Shown: one piece after another, positions 55,659-63,848 of the stretch
How positions within the stretch are numbered: position 1 is the stretch's first letter
How the letters are laid out: each line of letters starts with the position of its first letter
NCBI RefSeq assembly: GCF_013394595.1
Contig: NZ_CP053348.1
Location: 1,886,001 to 1,950,000 of the forward strand
From: Winogradskyella forsetii
Lineage (GTDB): Bacteria; Bacteroidota; Bacteroidia; Flavobacteriales; Flavobacteriaceae
Direction of reading: 5' to 3'
Length of the DNA stretch: 64,000 nucleotides
The notes under the pieces: generated by a model
Told to the model about the DNA's origin: nothing
The model's input: the letters and a program-made list of their open reading frames with translations, nothing else
Databases searched by the model: none
Program-made: the position numbers and the translations under genes

Positions 55659-56444
55659 ATGTTTAACAAACGCTATTACTACTTAATAAAAATTCAATAT
55701 TTAGGCTATCGTTTTCATGGTTGGCAAAAACAACCCGATGTAAAAACGGTACATCTAATGATTGATCGCACTTTGAAGTTCATTCTTCAAGATATAAAAT
55801 TTAAAACTTTAGGCGCAGGAAGAACAGATGCCATGGTATCTGCCAATGAAGCTGCTTTAGAACTATTTATATACAATGAACCTATCGAAGACTTCGAGGC
55901 TTTCTTAGACTTGTTCAATCATAATTTACCACAAGATATAAGAGCTTTATCTATTGAAGAAGTTGACAAGGAATTCAATATCATTCAAGATTCTAAACTA
56001 AAGGAATATCATTATGTGTTTTCAGAAGGGAGAAAAAACCATCCATTTTGTGCTCCAATCTTAACGACCATTCTTGAGCCTTTAGATGTTGAATTAATGA
56101 AACAAGGTGCCAAATTATTTGAAGGTTCACATAATTTTAAAACCTATTGTTATCGCGCTACGGACAAAGGTGAATATTTTAGAACTATAGAATCTTCTGA
56201 AATTATGAATAATACGCTCTATACAGCTAATTTTTTTCCTGAGGTATCTTATGTTTTTAAGGTCATAGGGAAGGGGTTTATGAGAAACCAAATTCGATTA
56301 ATGTTTGGTTGTTTGATTAAATTGGGTAGAGGAGAAGTCACACTTGATTATATAGAGGAGACTTTAAAAAAAGACAGCACAGAAGTTATGGACTTTATAG
56401 CACCAGCTTCCGGTTTAATATTACATTCTGTGAATTTTGAATAA
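55659..56444 (+). CDS. TruA-like tRNA pseudouridine synthase family protein
   Basis: 261 aa from ATG 55659 (FNKRYYYLIKIQYLGYRFHGWQ); an in-frame ATG 60 bp upstream adds residues unlike the family. The conserved N-terminus IQYLGYRFHGWQKQP and the catalytic Asp in LGAGRTDAMVSA are present. The residues after the Asp (MVSA) differ from the GVHA seen in standard TruA. C-terminal motifs are HNFKTYCYRA and FIGKGFMRNQIRLMFG-like (KVIGKGFMRNQIRLMFGCL). The differences suggest a divergent subgroup whose RNA target may not be the usual tRNA 38-40 positions. Confidence 0.82.
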   Translation: MFNKRYYYLIKIQYLGYRFHGWQKQPDVKTVHLMIDRTLKFILQDIKFKTLGAGRTDAMVSANEAALELFIYNEPIEDFEAFLDLFNHNLPQDIRALSIEEVDKEFNIIQDSKLKEYHYVFSEGRKNHPFCAPILTTILEPLDVELMKQGAKLFEGSHNFKTYCYRATDKGEYFRTIESSEIMNNTLYTANFFPEVSYVFKVIGKGFMRNQIRLMFGCLIKLGRGEVTLDYIEETLKKDSTEVMDFIAPASGLILHSVNFE

Positions 56445-56471
56445 GTATATTAAAAGTCATTTCGTAAAAAA

Positions 56472-56504
56472 GGTAGTGGATTAAAATCCATTACCATTTT
56501 TATT
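56472..56504. terminator. Bidirectional terminator between convergent genes
   Basis: GGTAGTGGAT (56472-56481) and ATCCATTACC (56486-56495) form a 10-bp stem with one G-T pair. T-rich sequence follows on the plus strand, and an A-run before it serves the minus strand. Confidence 0.8.
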
Positions 56505-56522
56505 TTTGTTGATTATAAGTAT

Positions 56523-56948
56523 TTAGTCAATCCAGTGTTTGGCTATAGCATTTCTGGCAAACCAAATTAAAAACAGGCATACAATAATTACCATTATAGG
56601 CATTACCAATGCTGCACCTGTCATCTCAATATTAATAAAAAGGTAAACTTGTTGAATGATAGCAGCTAATGCAGAAACAATAAATAATAAATGTGCCCAT
56701 TTTTTTCTTATCAATAAAGCAATACATCCCAATGCACCGCAAAATACGGCTAAAGCAAAAGCAGCCGTGTACCACGCAGGATACTCTGCTAAAAATTCGG
56801 CTTGTTGTTCTTTCGGTAACTGTGCGATCATATCGTCCGTCATAAAGGCTCTACCAATATATGCCATGACTCCAGCACCATTCCATAATAGTGCCAATAC
56901 ACTTACAATCCAGAACCAAATCGGTGGTTTGTTCATAGAATTTTTCAT
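56523..56948 (-). CDS. Uncharacterised four-helix membrane protein
   Basis: 141 aa. Four hydrophobic segments lie at about 9-31, 56-80, 85-103 and 109-133. Sequence marks include PPIWFWIVSVLALLWNGAGVMAY at the start and an acidic loop (TDDMIAQLPKEQQAEFLAEYP) between helices 1 and 2. Similar small membrane proteins without known function are frequent in flavobacteria. The start could also be the second Met (MNKPP). It is monocistronic between a terminator and a divergent promoter region. Confidence 0.75.
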   Translation of the reverse strand: MKNSMNKPPIWFWIVSVLALLWNGAGVMAYIGRAFMTDDMIAQLPKEQQAEFLAEYPAWYTAAFALAVFCGALGCIALLIRKKWAHLLFIVSALAAIIQQVYLFINIEMTGAALVMPIMVIIVCLFLIWFARNAIAKHWID

Positions 56949-57074
56949 ATTAAAGTTGATTAGTTTAGTTTAAATAGGGCACAAAAAAGCACCATTTTAA
57001 TCAACAATGTATGAAAAAAATTATGAAACGTTAATTTCTAATAGAAATTAAGTTAGAAAAAAAGAAGTTGAAAG

Positions 57075-57296
57075 TTAATCAGCAACGTGAAGTTTTGGCT
57101 CCTTGTCTACAAATTTTCCATCGACAGATTCACCTAAAATGATCACTTCTTTTGAGCGTTCATACATTTTAATTGCGCGATGCATCTGTAATTTGGTGCC
57201 ACTGTAAAGTTTTACACCTGATCTTGAGCCTTTATTTCTGATTTCGATATAGTAACCGTCCTTTAGTTTCGTTGGTCTTGTTGCTGGTCTACCCAT
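57075..57296 (-). CDS. Small conserved basic protein, function unknown
   Basis: 73 aa from ATG 57296 (MGRPATRPTKLKDGYYIEIR); the open frame continues upstream to 57371, but that part is hydrophobic and looks like non-coding sequence. The protein is basic, with KLKDGYYIEIRNKGSRSGVKLYSG and then a helix (MHRAIKMYERSKEVIILGE). It is soluble, with no signal peptide. I recall similar short proteins from many flavobacteria, without a known role; DNA or RNA binding is possible given the charge. Confidence 0.7.
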   Translation of the reverse strand: MGRPATRPTKLKDGYYIEIRNKGSRSGVKLYSGTKLQMHRAIKMYERSKEVIILGESVDGKFVDKEPKLHVAD

Positions 57297-57544
57297 AAAA
57301 AGTAATGTGTGTTTTAAAAGTAGTGCATAATAGCAAAAAATCTCACAACTCACAAGTTTATTTAAAAACATTTCTCAATGGAGTTATTCATAGTGTTAAA
57401 TCTATTTAGGAATCAAGACTTTACTTATCATAAATTTATGTTAATGAAGTCAACACGCTGTTAAACCTTGTTAATTACCATTCTAAAAAGGACTTATGTT
57501 TTTAAATTATAGGGAACAGATTTAACACTTTAAAAATATAAATT

Positions 57545-58042
57545 ATGAGTTATTTAAATATAAAGGACGATAAACTAATGCCAACAGTTGTAGAACTAAA
57601 TACATTATTGGCAGATTATCATATTTACTATCAAAATTTAAGAAATTTTCATTGGAATATTCTTGGAGAGAACTTTTTTGACCTTCACGTAAAATTTGAA
57701 GAGCTATATAATGATGCGCGCCTCAAGATTGATGAAATCGCAGAGCGTATTTTGACATTGCGTTATCATCCAATGAGTAAACTAGAGGATTATTTGAAAT
57801 CAGCATCCATAAAGGAAGTTTCTTCTAAGTTGACAGATAAGGAAATGGTTTCAACAATTTTAAACAACCACGCCATTCTTCTAAAGCAAATGTCTAATGT
57901 TGTAAACAAGGCGGATGAAATTGGCGACGAAGGAACTATCGATCTTATTGGGGCATACATTAGGGAATTGGAAAAAAACAGTTGGATGTTAGACGCATTT
58001 TCAAAGGAAACGTCTTCCCAATTAAATGAAAGTTTAGTTTAA
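57545..58042 (+). CDS. dps: Dps family ferritin-like DNA-protection protein
   Basis: 165 aa, a four-helix ferritin-like fold. The inter-subunit ferroxidase ligands are visible: His in NLRNFHWNILGENFFDLHVKFEELYND, with the second His/Asp side, and Glu in ARLKIDEIAERILTL. Dps dodecamers oxidise and store iron and protect DNA in stationary phase or oxidative stress. Its neighbours are a mechanosensitive channel and a small lipoprotein, a stress-type group. A terminator follows. Confidence 0.94.
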   Translation: MSYLNIKDDKLMPTVVELNTLLADYHIYYQNLRNFHWNILGENFFDLHVKFEELYNDARLKIDEIAERILTLRYHPMSKLEDYLKSASIKEVSSKLTDKEMVSTILNNHAILLKQMSNVVNKADEIGDEGTIDLIGAYIRELEKNSWMLDAFSKETSSQLNESLV

Positions 58043-58063
58043 ATTAACAAGCTTATTTATAGG

Positions 58064-58108
58064 ACTCGCTTAAAGTATCAAGAAATTGAAATCTTAAGCG
58101 AGTTTATT
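58064..58108 (+). terminator. Probable terminator after dps
   Basis: A perfect 10-bp stem, ACTCGCTTAA (58064-58073) and TTAAGCGAGT (58094-58103), with a 20-nt loop, followed by a T-rich run. Confidence 0.65.
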
Positions 58109-58137
58109 ATAAGATATGTTTTATAGGTTTCGGGTTA

Positions 58138-58192
58138 GAGCTAAACCTTATAGGGTACGAGCAAATACAATCCTAACGACATTCCGATATTT
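58138..58192 (+). promoter_or_regulatory. Upstream block A, shared with the small lipoprotein gene
   Basis: This 55-bp segment matches 59201-59255 over its full length without gaps at 38 of 55 positions. The best-kept parts are GAGCAAATA (58159-58167), TAAC (58174-58177) and CGATATTT (58185-58192). It ends 74 bp before the mscS start. It is likely a promoter/operator unit used by both genes. Confidence 0.55.
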
Positions 58193-58266
58193 ACTCTAAA
58201 TTTTTAGATTAGCCATTAAGCTATACACACCAAAAGAATCGTAAATAAACAATAATCTTAATTATA

Positions 58267-59172
58267 ATGAAAGAACAGTTCAATACCGCTTTAGGAAATC
58301 TCGTAGACAAATTAATTGGTTGGTTCAATGCCATAATTTCTAATATCCCCAATTTAATTTTGGCCATTTTAGTAATGGTGGCAGCCTATTTTTCTGCAAA
58401 ATATGTCAGTAAATTGGTTAATAAATTAGTTGACAAAAGAGTTGAGCAAGATTCAATTAAAAGAGCTATTGCCCGTGTAAGTGCGGTAGTAGTAGTGGCA
58501 TTAGGTCTTTTCATAGCACTCGGCGTTCTAAACTTGGGTAAAGCCTTGACGTCTTTACTTGCTGGTGCAGGTGTGGTTGGTTTAGCTATTGGTTTAGCCT
58601 TACAAGGTACTTTGGCAAATACATTTGCAGGACTACTTTTGTCTTTCAGAAAGAAAATACAAATTGGTCATTGGGTAGAAACTACTGGATTCTCAGGTGA
58701 AGTCATGGATATTAATCTGAAATATTTTACTTTAAAAGAAGCCGACAATAATATGGTGGTCATTCCCAACAGAACGATATTAGATAATCCTCTAAAAAAC
58801 TATTCCTTAACTACAAAAATGAGGATTTTTCTAGAATGCGGAGTAGGGTATGAGTCTGATTTGGAAAAGGTAGAACAATTGACCAAAGAAACAATCGCCA
58901 ATACATTTGACCAAGTAGAGTCTGCAGACGATGTGGAATTTTATTACACGGAATTTGGTGGAAGCTCTATCAACTATTTGTGCCGTTTCTGGATTGATGC
59001 CGAAAGCATGCTAGAAAAATTAAGGGCAAAGACCAAAGCTATCATCGCAATTAAAAAAGCATATGATAAAGAGGATGTTAATATCCCATTCCCAATTAGA
59101 ACCCTTCAATTTGATAATAAGTTAGGTGTAAATTCAGCCGATTTGAAAGAAGCATATTCTAAAAATCAATAA
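58267..59172 (+). CDS. mscS: Mechanosensitive ion channel, MscS family (small form)
   Basis: 301 aa. Three membrane helices are seen (about 21-42, 68-88, 95-125). The pore-lining TM3 region is LTSLLAGAGVVGLAIGLALQG, with TLANTFAGLLLSFRKKIQIG. The cytoplasmic beta-domain follows, with VVIPNRTILDNPLKNYS and a C-terminal alpha/beta domain ending DVNIPFPIRTLQF. The size equals E. coli MscS. It releases solutes on hypo-osmotic shock. A shared upstream block links its expression with the next gene. Confidence 0.94.
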   Translation: MKEQFNTALGNLVDKLIGWFNAIISNIPNLILAILVMVAAYFSAKYVSKLVNKLVDKRVEQDSIKRAIARVSAVVVVALGLFIALGVLNLGKALTSLLAGAGVVGLAIGLALQGTLANTFAGLLLSFRKKIQIGHWVETTGFSGEVMDINLKYFTLKEADNNMVVIPNRTILDNPLKNYSLTTKMRIFLECGVGYESDLEKVEQLTKETIANTFDQVESADDVEFYYTEFGGSSINYLCRFWIDAESMLEKLRAKTKAIIAIKKAYDKEDVNIPFPIRTLQFDNKLGVNSADLKEAYSKNQ

Positions 59173-59200
59173 AGTTATTTGTATCAAGTTTTATGTAATT

Positions 59201-59255
59201 GAGTTAAAACTCTTAGGTTAAGAGCAAATAATACCATAACTTAGAGTCGATATTT
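59201..59255 (+). promoter_or_regulatory. Upstream block B, homologous to the mscS upstream block
   Basis: Ungapped 38/55 match to 58138-58192. It contains CTCTTA-GGT-TAAGAG (59210-59224), an inverted repeat partly kept in block A, and ends with gATATTTG, one base off the TAnnTTTG -7 consensus. It lies 46 bp before the lipoprotein ATG, which fits a promoter. Confidence 0.55.
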
Positions 59256-59300
59256 GTACTTATCAAAAACACTAACTATTAACCATTAAAACTAAAAACA

Positions 59301-59468
59301 ATGAAAAAATTAAGTTATCTTTTTATAGCCTTATTTAGTTTGAGCCTAATGACAACTAGTTGTAGAGAACAAAAATCTACAGAAGATAAAGTTGAAGACG
59401 CTGTTGACGATGCAGGAGATGCAATTGAAGACGCTGCAGATGATGTAGGAGATGCCATTGACGGCTAG
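59301..59468 (+). CDS. Small acidic lipoprotein with DA-rich repeats
   Basis: 55 aa. The lipobox MTTSC has Cys21 after a hydrophobic signal, so the mature part is a 35-residue lipid-anchored peptide. It is very acidic and repetitive: KVEDAVDDAGDAIEDAADD then VGDAIDG, an alternating D/A/V pattern that would form an amphipathic helix. Similar tiny entericidin-like or stress lipoproteins occur in many Bacteroidota. It lies between two elements that support expression, the homologous upstream block (59201-59255) and a terminator (59499-59532). Confidence 0.8.
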   Translation: MKKLSYLFIALFSLSLMTTSCREQKSTEDKVEDAVDDAGDAIEDAADDVGDAIDG

Positions 59469-59498
59469 AAATATGTAGTTTCAATAATATTATAACTT

Positions 59499-59532
59499 AA
59501 AAGCCATCTTTTTGATGGCTTTTTATATTTTT
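59499..59532 (+). terminator. Rho-independent terminator after the small lipoprotein gene
   Basis: A perfect 10-bp stem, AAAAGCCATC (59499-59508) with GATGGCTTTT (59514-59523) around a T5 loop, followed by a T-rich run. Confidence 0.9.
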
Positions 59533-59563
59533 ATAGAAATTAACTTTTTAGACTATTTCCCTC

Positions 59564-60241
59564 ATGAACCTTTCCATTCCTAAAGAATTACTGACGTTTT
59601 TTAAAAAGCTTGAAAACAATAACAATCGTGATTGGTTTAACGAACACAAGCCAGAATTTAAGGCCATTGAAGCCAAGGCAAAAAAAGCTTACAACCATTT
59701 GGGTGAATTGATGGGTGTTCACGATCAAATTGAAAAAATTAAAATATTTAGAATTTATAGGGATGTAAGATTTTCTAAAAACAAATTGCCATATAAAACC
59801 CATTTTGGAGGTTCCTTTACCAGAAAGAAACCAGAGCTAAGAGGTGGTTATTATTTGCATATACAACCAAATAACGAATCATTTATTGCGACTGGCTTTT
59901 GGGATCCCAATAAAGAAGATCTTTTACGCATCAGGAAAGAATTTGAAATGGATGATTCAGAAATACGTGATATTTTAAAAGATAAAACCTTTAAATCCAC
60001 CTGGGGAAATTTTACAGGAGACGAGCTTAAAACAGCACCTAAAGGCTTCGACAAAGAGCATTCTGCCATAGATTTAATACGAAGAAAACAATTCATCTTT
60101 GTTAAGAAATACTCGGACGAAGAGGTTCTTGCAGATGATTTTATCAATGAAGTGAATCAAGCGTTTAAAAACGTGAGACCCTTTCTGGATTACATGAGCG
60201 ACGTATTAACTACCAATTTGAATGGCGAATCTTTACTATAA
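59564..60241 (+). CDS. DUF2461 family protein
   Basis: 225 aa. It starts with LLTFFKKLENNNNRDWFNEHKPEF and has IFRIYRDVRFSKNKLPYKTHFGGSF, GYYLHIQPNNESFIATGFWDP and the C-terminal region EVNQAFKNVRPFLDYM. These are hallmarks of the DUF2461/TIGR02453 family, for which no function is established. It is cytoplasmic, with no signal peptide. Its stop overlaps the stop of the convergent GreA/B-C-domain gene by 6 bp. Confidence 0.9.
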   Translation: MNLSIPKELLTFFKKLENNNNRDWFNEHKPEFKAIEAKAKKAYNHLGELMGVHDQIEKIKIFRIYRDVRFSKNKLPYKTHFGGSFTRKKPELRGGYYLHIQPNNESFIATGFWDPNKEDLLRIRKEFEMDDSEIRDILKDKTFKSTWGNFTGDELKTAPKGFDKEHSAIDLIRRKQFIFVKKYSDEEVLADDFINEVNQAFKNVRPFLDYMSDVLTTNLNGESLL

Positions 60242-60682
60242 AACCTCTTTAATCAAATAGCGCTTATCATTAAATTGAAATTGATCACCTTTTTTACGCA
60301 GTTTTAAAAGCTGACCTAGAGGCGAAGCAAGTGAAATGATATAATATTCAGACCCTTCTAATTCCACCTTGCCAATACTTAAAGCAATAAAAAAGGTGAT
60401 GCTATCCGTTTTTACCAAACTCCCTAAAACAACTGAGTCAGAGACCAAGTTAGGTCGTACCAATTTTAACTGTTCTCGCATTTTATGGGCATCATTGAGA
60501 TACGTCATGTTTTTCTCTAGATCATCCAATAATTTGGAATTTCCGGAATCATCCTCCTCATTGCTCACTTTGTCATTGTTTTCAATAGATTCCTTAATTA
60601 AATCGATTTCATTTTTGTAGCCCAGTACACGTTTGTCCGCATAGCGTTGGCACAGTTCTAATAGTTGTGTTTTTATTTTCAT
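60236..60682 (-). CDS. GreA/GreB C-terminal-domain-like protein
   Basis: 148 aa. The N-terminal 70 residues are charged and helical but shorter than the GreA coiled-coil. The C-terminal half has SVVLGSLVKTDSITFFIA then YYIISLASPLGQLLKLRKKGDQF, which resembles the FKBP-like C-domain of GreA/GreB (the ISPxSPxGxAL and GD pattern). It lacks the acidic tip sequence of true cleavage factors, so it is likely an RNA-polymerase-binding Rnk/Gfh-like modulator, though binding is inferred. It is 9 bp behind the gene at 60692-61108. Confidence 0.75.
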   Translation of the reverse strand: MKIKTQLLELCQRYADKRVLGYKNEIDLIKESIENNDKVSNEEDDSGNSKLLDDLEKNMTYLNDAHKMREQLKLVRPNLVSDSVVLGSLVKTDSITFFIALSIGKVELEGSEYYIISLASPLGQLLKLRKKGDQFQFNDKRYLIKEVL

Positions 60683-60691
60683 TAAAATAGA

Positions 60692-61108
60692 CTAAACCTC
60701 CTGAAGACTTTCAGGTCGTGTAAAAAGTTGAACACTTTGAATCAAACGTTCCTTAACAATATTCATCATTCGTTTATTGAGCGCTGATGAATTCTGAATA
60801 TAAAGTTCATATTCTTCTACCGTAAACTGACCAATAATCATTCCTTTCAGTGAATTCCTGAATTTGATATCCTTCTGGATAGCATTGGAAATATAGTTGA
60901 GCTGATCTTCCATGGGTAGATCGAAAAATATGTTTTTGTGTTTCACAATATAATTTTCAAAAACAGCAACTAATAAATTGTGCTGTAGTTTGATTATAGG
61001 TCTTAAAGTTGTATTCTGAAATGCCTCTTCTGCACTTATGCCTTCATACACTTTCGCAGATAAAATTTGAGGTCTAATGGATAGTAGGTTATTAAATCTT
61101 GAAGCCAT
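60692..61108 (-). CDS. Conserved flavobacterial protein of unknown function (often named 'glyoxalase')
   Basis: 138 aa from ATG 61108 (MASRFNNLLSIRPQ). The frame continues upstream to 61225, but that part is Ile-rich and unlike the rest. The protein is helical, with NTTLRPIIKLQHNLLVAVFENY, IQKDIKFRNSLKGMIIGQFT and SSALNKRMMNIVKERL. I recall it as a conserved flavobacterial family frequently labelled glyoxalase without visible glyoxalase motifs; no metal-binding pattern is seen here. It shares an operon with the GreA/B-C-domain gene 9 bp downstream. Confidence 0.7.
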   Translation of the reverse strand: MASRFNNLLSIRPQILSAKVYEGISAEEAFQNTTLRPIIKLQHNLLVAVFENYIVKHKNIFFDLPMEDQLNYISNAIQKDIKFRNSLKGMIIGQFTVEEYELYIQNSSALNKRMMNIVKERLIQSVQLFTRPESLQEV

Positions 61109-61243
61109 AACAATATGATTAAGGTTTGAATTCGGAATTAAAATTAATGAAATAGGGAGCATTTCAATTTTCTTTGACAATATCTTGTTAACGGTCTTAT
61201 TAACAATAATGATTATAGGATTCAAAAATCGAATTCATTTCAG

Positions 61244-61274
61244 TTCGCATACTGCATTCAATATTTTATCTTTG
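61244..61274 (+). promoter_or_regulatory. Candidate promoter for the thioesterase gene
   Basis: TATCTTTG (61267-61274) matches the -7 consensus, and TTCG (61244-61247) is one base off TTTG with a 19-bp spacer. The leader to the ATG at 61312 would be about 30 nt. Confidence 0.45.
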
Positions 61275-61311
61275 AGTAGTTTATAAACCGAATATAATAC
61301 CATATTAAAAC

Positions 61312-61704
61312 ATGAGATTCCACACCAGAAAATGGGTAAAACCCGAAGACCTAAATCCAAATGGCACTTTATTTGGCGGACAGCTTTTAGCTTGGATAGA
61401 TGAAGAAGCTGCGCTTTATACCATCATTCAATTTGAAAATTCCAAAATTGTAACCAAATATATATCTGAAATTAATTTTATGAGTTCTGCCGTACAAGGC
61501 GATATTGTAGAACTAGGAATAGAGGTTATTAAATTTGGTAGATCTTCAATTACATTAAAATGTGAAGCCCGAAATAAAATGACCAGAGCAACCATATTAA
61601 CCGTAGATAATATTGTCATGGTAAATTTAGGGGAAGATGGTAAACCAACGCCTCATGGAAAAACGGAAATAGAATTTGTAAAGGATAGGTTAAAAGATTC
61701 TTAG
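61312..61704 (+). CDS. Acyl-CoA thioesterase, hotdog fold (YciA-like)
   Basis: 130 aa. The hotdog signature is NPNGTLFGGQLLAWIDEEAAL, with the Gly-Gly turn and the conserved Asp-Glu in the central helix. The strand region is KIVTKYISEINFMSSAVQGDIVEL. The C-terminus has PTPHGKTEIEF. It hydrolyses acyl-CoA to free acid and CoA in the cytoplasm; chain-length preference cannot be read. It ends 14 bp before the convergent MscS gene. Confidence 0.9.
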   Translation: MRFHTRKWVKPEDLNPNGTLFGGQLLAWIDEEAALYTIIQFENSKIVTKYISEINFMSSAVQGDIVELGIEVIKFGRSSITLKCEARNKMTRATILTVDNIVMVNLGEDGKPTPHGKTEIEFVKDRLKDS

Positions 61705-61718
61705 GGTTAAGGTAAATA

Positions 61719-62957
61719 TTACACTTTGTTGCCTAAGGCCAATTCATAAATTTCCAGTTCAAAATATTGAACAGCTGCCAAAACGTGGTCAAAGATATCA
61801 CCTATGATAAACTCGTAATTTTCCCAACGCTGATCTTTACTAAAACAATAAATTTCCATAGGAATTCCTTGAGGCGTCGGTTCTAATTGACGTACCATTA
61901 AGGTCATTTTTTCATTGATGGCAGAATGCTTTTCAACATAGGTTTGGAGGTATTTTCTAAACACTCCAAAGTTGGTTAAATTGATTCCGTTTATCAACAC
62001 CGATTTGTCTGCACCATGTTCCGTGTTGTATTCAATGATTTCTTTAGATTTGGTTTCAATATATTCGGAGACCAATTGAATTTTTTTGAGCTTTTCAATG
62101 TCTTCTTCCGTCAAAAATTTAATAGTAGAAACTTTAATGATCACCGAGCGTTTAATACGTCGTCCTCCAGAAGACTGCATACCTCTCCAGTTTTTAAACG
62201 AATCTGAAATTAAGGCATACGTAGGAATTGTGGTAATGGTCATGTCCCAATTCTGAACTTTTACGGTCGCTAAATTGATCTCTATAACATCACCATCTGC
62301 ACCATATTTCTCAAACGTGATCCAGTCGCCAATGCGCACCATATCATTTATTGAAACTTGAATACTGGCTACAAAACCAAGAATGGTATCTTTAAAAATT
62401 AAAATAATAATTGCTGAAGCTGCTCCTAAAGTCGTAGCAAATTTAAAGAATGATATGCCTGTTAATATGGCGATAGCAGAAAACGCACCTATAAGCCACG
62501 CAAAGATCATAAAGACTTGAATGTAACTGTCTATGGGCTTGTCTCTATAACTCGGAATGGTTTTAAGATAGTCTTTTATTGATTTTAATATACTGCGTAT
62601 AATACTTAATGTTAGTATAATTCCAACAACTTTTAAAGTTTTGGAAATTATGGATTCGGCATATTGAAAATCAGAGAAAATTTGTGGTAAAAATTCAATC
62701 AGTATAATTAACGGAACAACATGCGCTACATTTCTAGGTAGCTTATTGTCAATTAAAATATTATCAAAATCCGTTTTGGTACGCTTAGCGATACCTGCAG
62801 AAAATCGCCAAAGAAGTCGTTTGGTTACATAGTCTATGGCAAACGCAATTATAATAACTGCAATTAGTAAAACTAACATATTCAAAAAACTGGCGGTATC
62901 TTTTGATAAGCCTTTTTCTATGAGAAAATCGTAAAAAATATGTTTTATATTAAGCAC
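61719..62957 (-). CDS. Mechanosensitive ion channel, MscS family (YbdG/large form)
   Basis: 412 aa. Five membrane helices are seen (about 20-40, 72-90, 100-120, 146-166, 172-196). The TM3-like region is FFKFATTLGAASAIIILIFKDTILGFVASIQVSIND, shorter in Gly/Ala pattern than in small MscS. The beta-domain carries VRIGDWITFEKYGADGDVIEINL and TIPTYALISDSFKNW. A C-terminal domain (MTLMVRQLEPTPQGIPMEIYC) matches the YbdG group. It overlaps the DUF3817 gene by 8 bp at its start. Confidence 0.92.
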   Translation of the reverse strand: MLNIKHIFYDFLIEKGLSKDTASFLNMLVLLIAVIIIAFAIDYVTKRLLWRFSAGIAKRTKTDFDNILIDNKLPRNVAHVVPLIILIEFLPQIFSDFQYAESIISKTLKVVGIILTLSIIRSILKSIKDYLKTIPSYRDKPIDSYIQVFMIFAWLIGAFSAIAILTGISFFKFATTLGAASAIIILIFKDTILGFVASIQVSINDMVRIGDWITFEKYGADGDVIEINLATVKVQNWDMTITTIPTYALISDSFKNWRGMQSSGGRRIKRSVIIKVSTIKFLTEEDIEKLKKIQLVSEYIETKSKEIIEYNTEHGADKSVLINGINLTNFGVFRKYLQTYVEKHSAINEKMTLMVRQLEPTPQGIPMEIYCFSKDQRWENYEFIIGDIFDHVLAAVQYFELEIYELALGNKV

Positions 62958-63246
62958 GGCGAGATTTTGTTAAATATTTTTTATCAATGTAAAATGTACC
63001 CAAAGGAATAACGGAAGCCAATAAAACTACCCATAGCGTTCGGGTTGGCCACTTCATGTCAGAACTAATTAAGATAGCGATAACCACATAGGCCATAAAT
63101 AAAATTCCATGTGGCATGCCTAACCATTCAACATATGTAGGCTCATTATAAAACCATTTTAATGGTGAAGCAATAAACAATAATAAGATATACGAAACAC
63201 CTTCCAATAACGCTATAATCCTAAAAAGTGGTAACAATTTGAGCAT
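62950..63246 (-). CDS. DUF3817 family small integral membrane protein
   Basis: 98 aa from ATG 63246 (MLKLLPLFRIIALLEGVSY); the open frame upstream to 63348 is not typical. Three hydrophobic helices are seen. The family marks are FRIIALLEGVSYILLLFIASPLKW and EWLGMPHGILFMAYV, both characteristic of DUF3817 proteins. No function is established. It overlaps the large MscS gene by 8 bp, so the two are co-translated and may act together in the membrane. Confidence 0.85.
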   Translation of the reverse strand: MLKLLPLFRIIALLEGVSYILLLFIASPLKWFYNEPTYVEWLGMPHGILFMAYVVIAILISSDMKWPTRTLWVVLLASVIPLGTFYIDKKYLTKSRRA

Positions 63247-63848
63247 GATCTTAAATTTTCTGCAAAAGTACTTTAGAATTAATGAATAAGCGCAGGTTTT
63301 AACAGCTTTTAAGAAATATTTTGTAACAAAGAAAACACTTTCAAGCATTCATATTCAGTATATAAATGACTTAGCTTATAATTGAGCTTAGACTTATCTA
63401 ACAGATTCATTTGAAAACTTAATGTTGGGATTTCACTATAAACAGAATACAGTAACAAATACGGCCTCAGCAACCCATTTTAAGTGACTTATTTAGTTAG
63501 AGACGAGCAGTATCTCATAAATGTATTAATTTACAACAGCATCAAACGCATCAAAAAATGCCATAAAAATACAGTAGCTAAATATCATAATGGCGCTATT
63601 ATAGAACATATTAGCCAGAATTTTGACCTAAAGTAATCTTATGTGTTTGTTTATAAGCTTTAAAATTTAAATATTTGGTATAGAAATTGTATCTTTGTTA
63701 TCAGTTTATTGAAAATATACTACACAAATAACTTTATCCTTAAGTTATTTCTCTAGATTTTAATACTATTCATTGTTAAGTTAATTAACTTGTCTGCATT
63801 ATACATATTTTCAAAAGCACACACACATATTAATTTTTAAAACTACGA
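63247..63848. other. Intergenic region upstream of the cold-shock-domain gene
   Basis: About 600 bp, AT-rich, between divergent genes. No ORF, tRNA or strong hairpin was seen. The last 150 bp hold the promoter candidate and a long leader of about 145 nt typical of cold-shock genes, which often carry regulatory 5' UTRs. The function of the rest is not visible. Confidence 0.45.
63666..63697 (+). promoter_or_regulatory. Candidate promoter for the cold-shock-domain gene (TTTA-N20-TATCTTTG)
   Basis: TATCTTTG (63690-63697) matches TAnnTTTG, with TTTA (63666-63669) 20 bp upstream. This predicts a leader of about 145 nt before the ATG at 63849. Confidence 0.45.
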
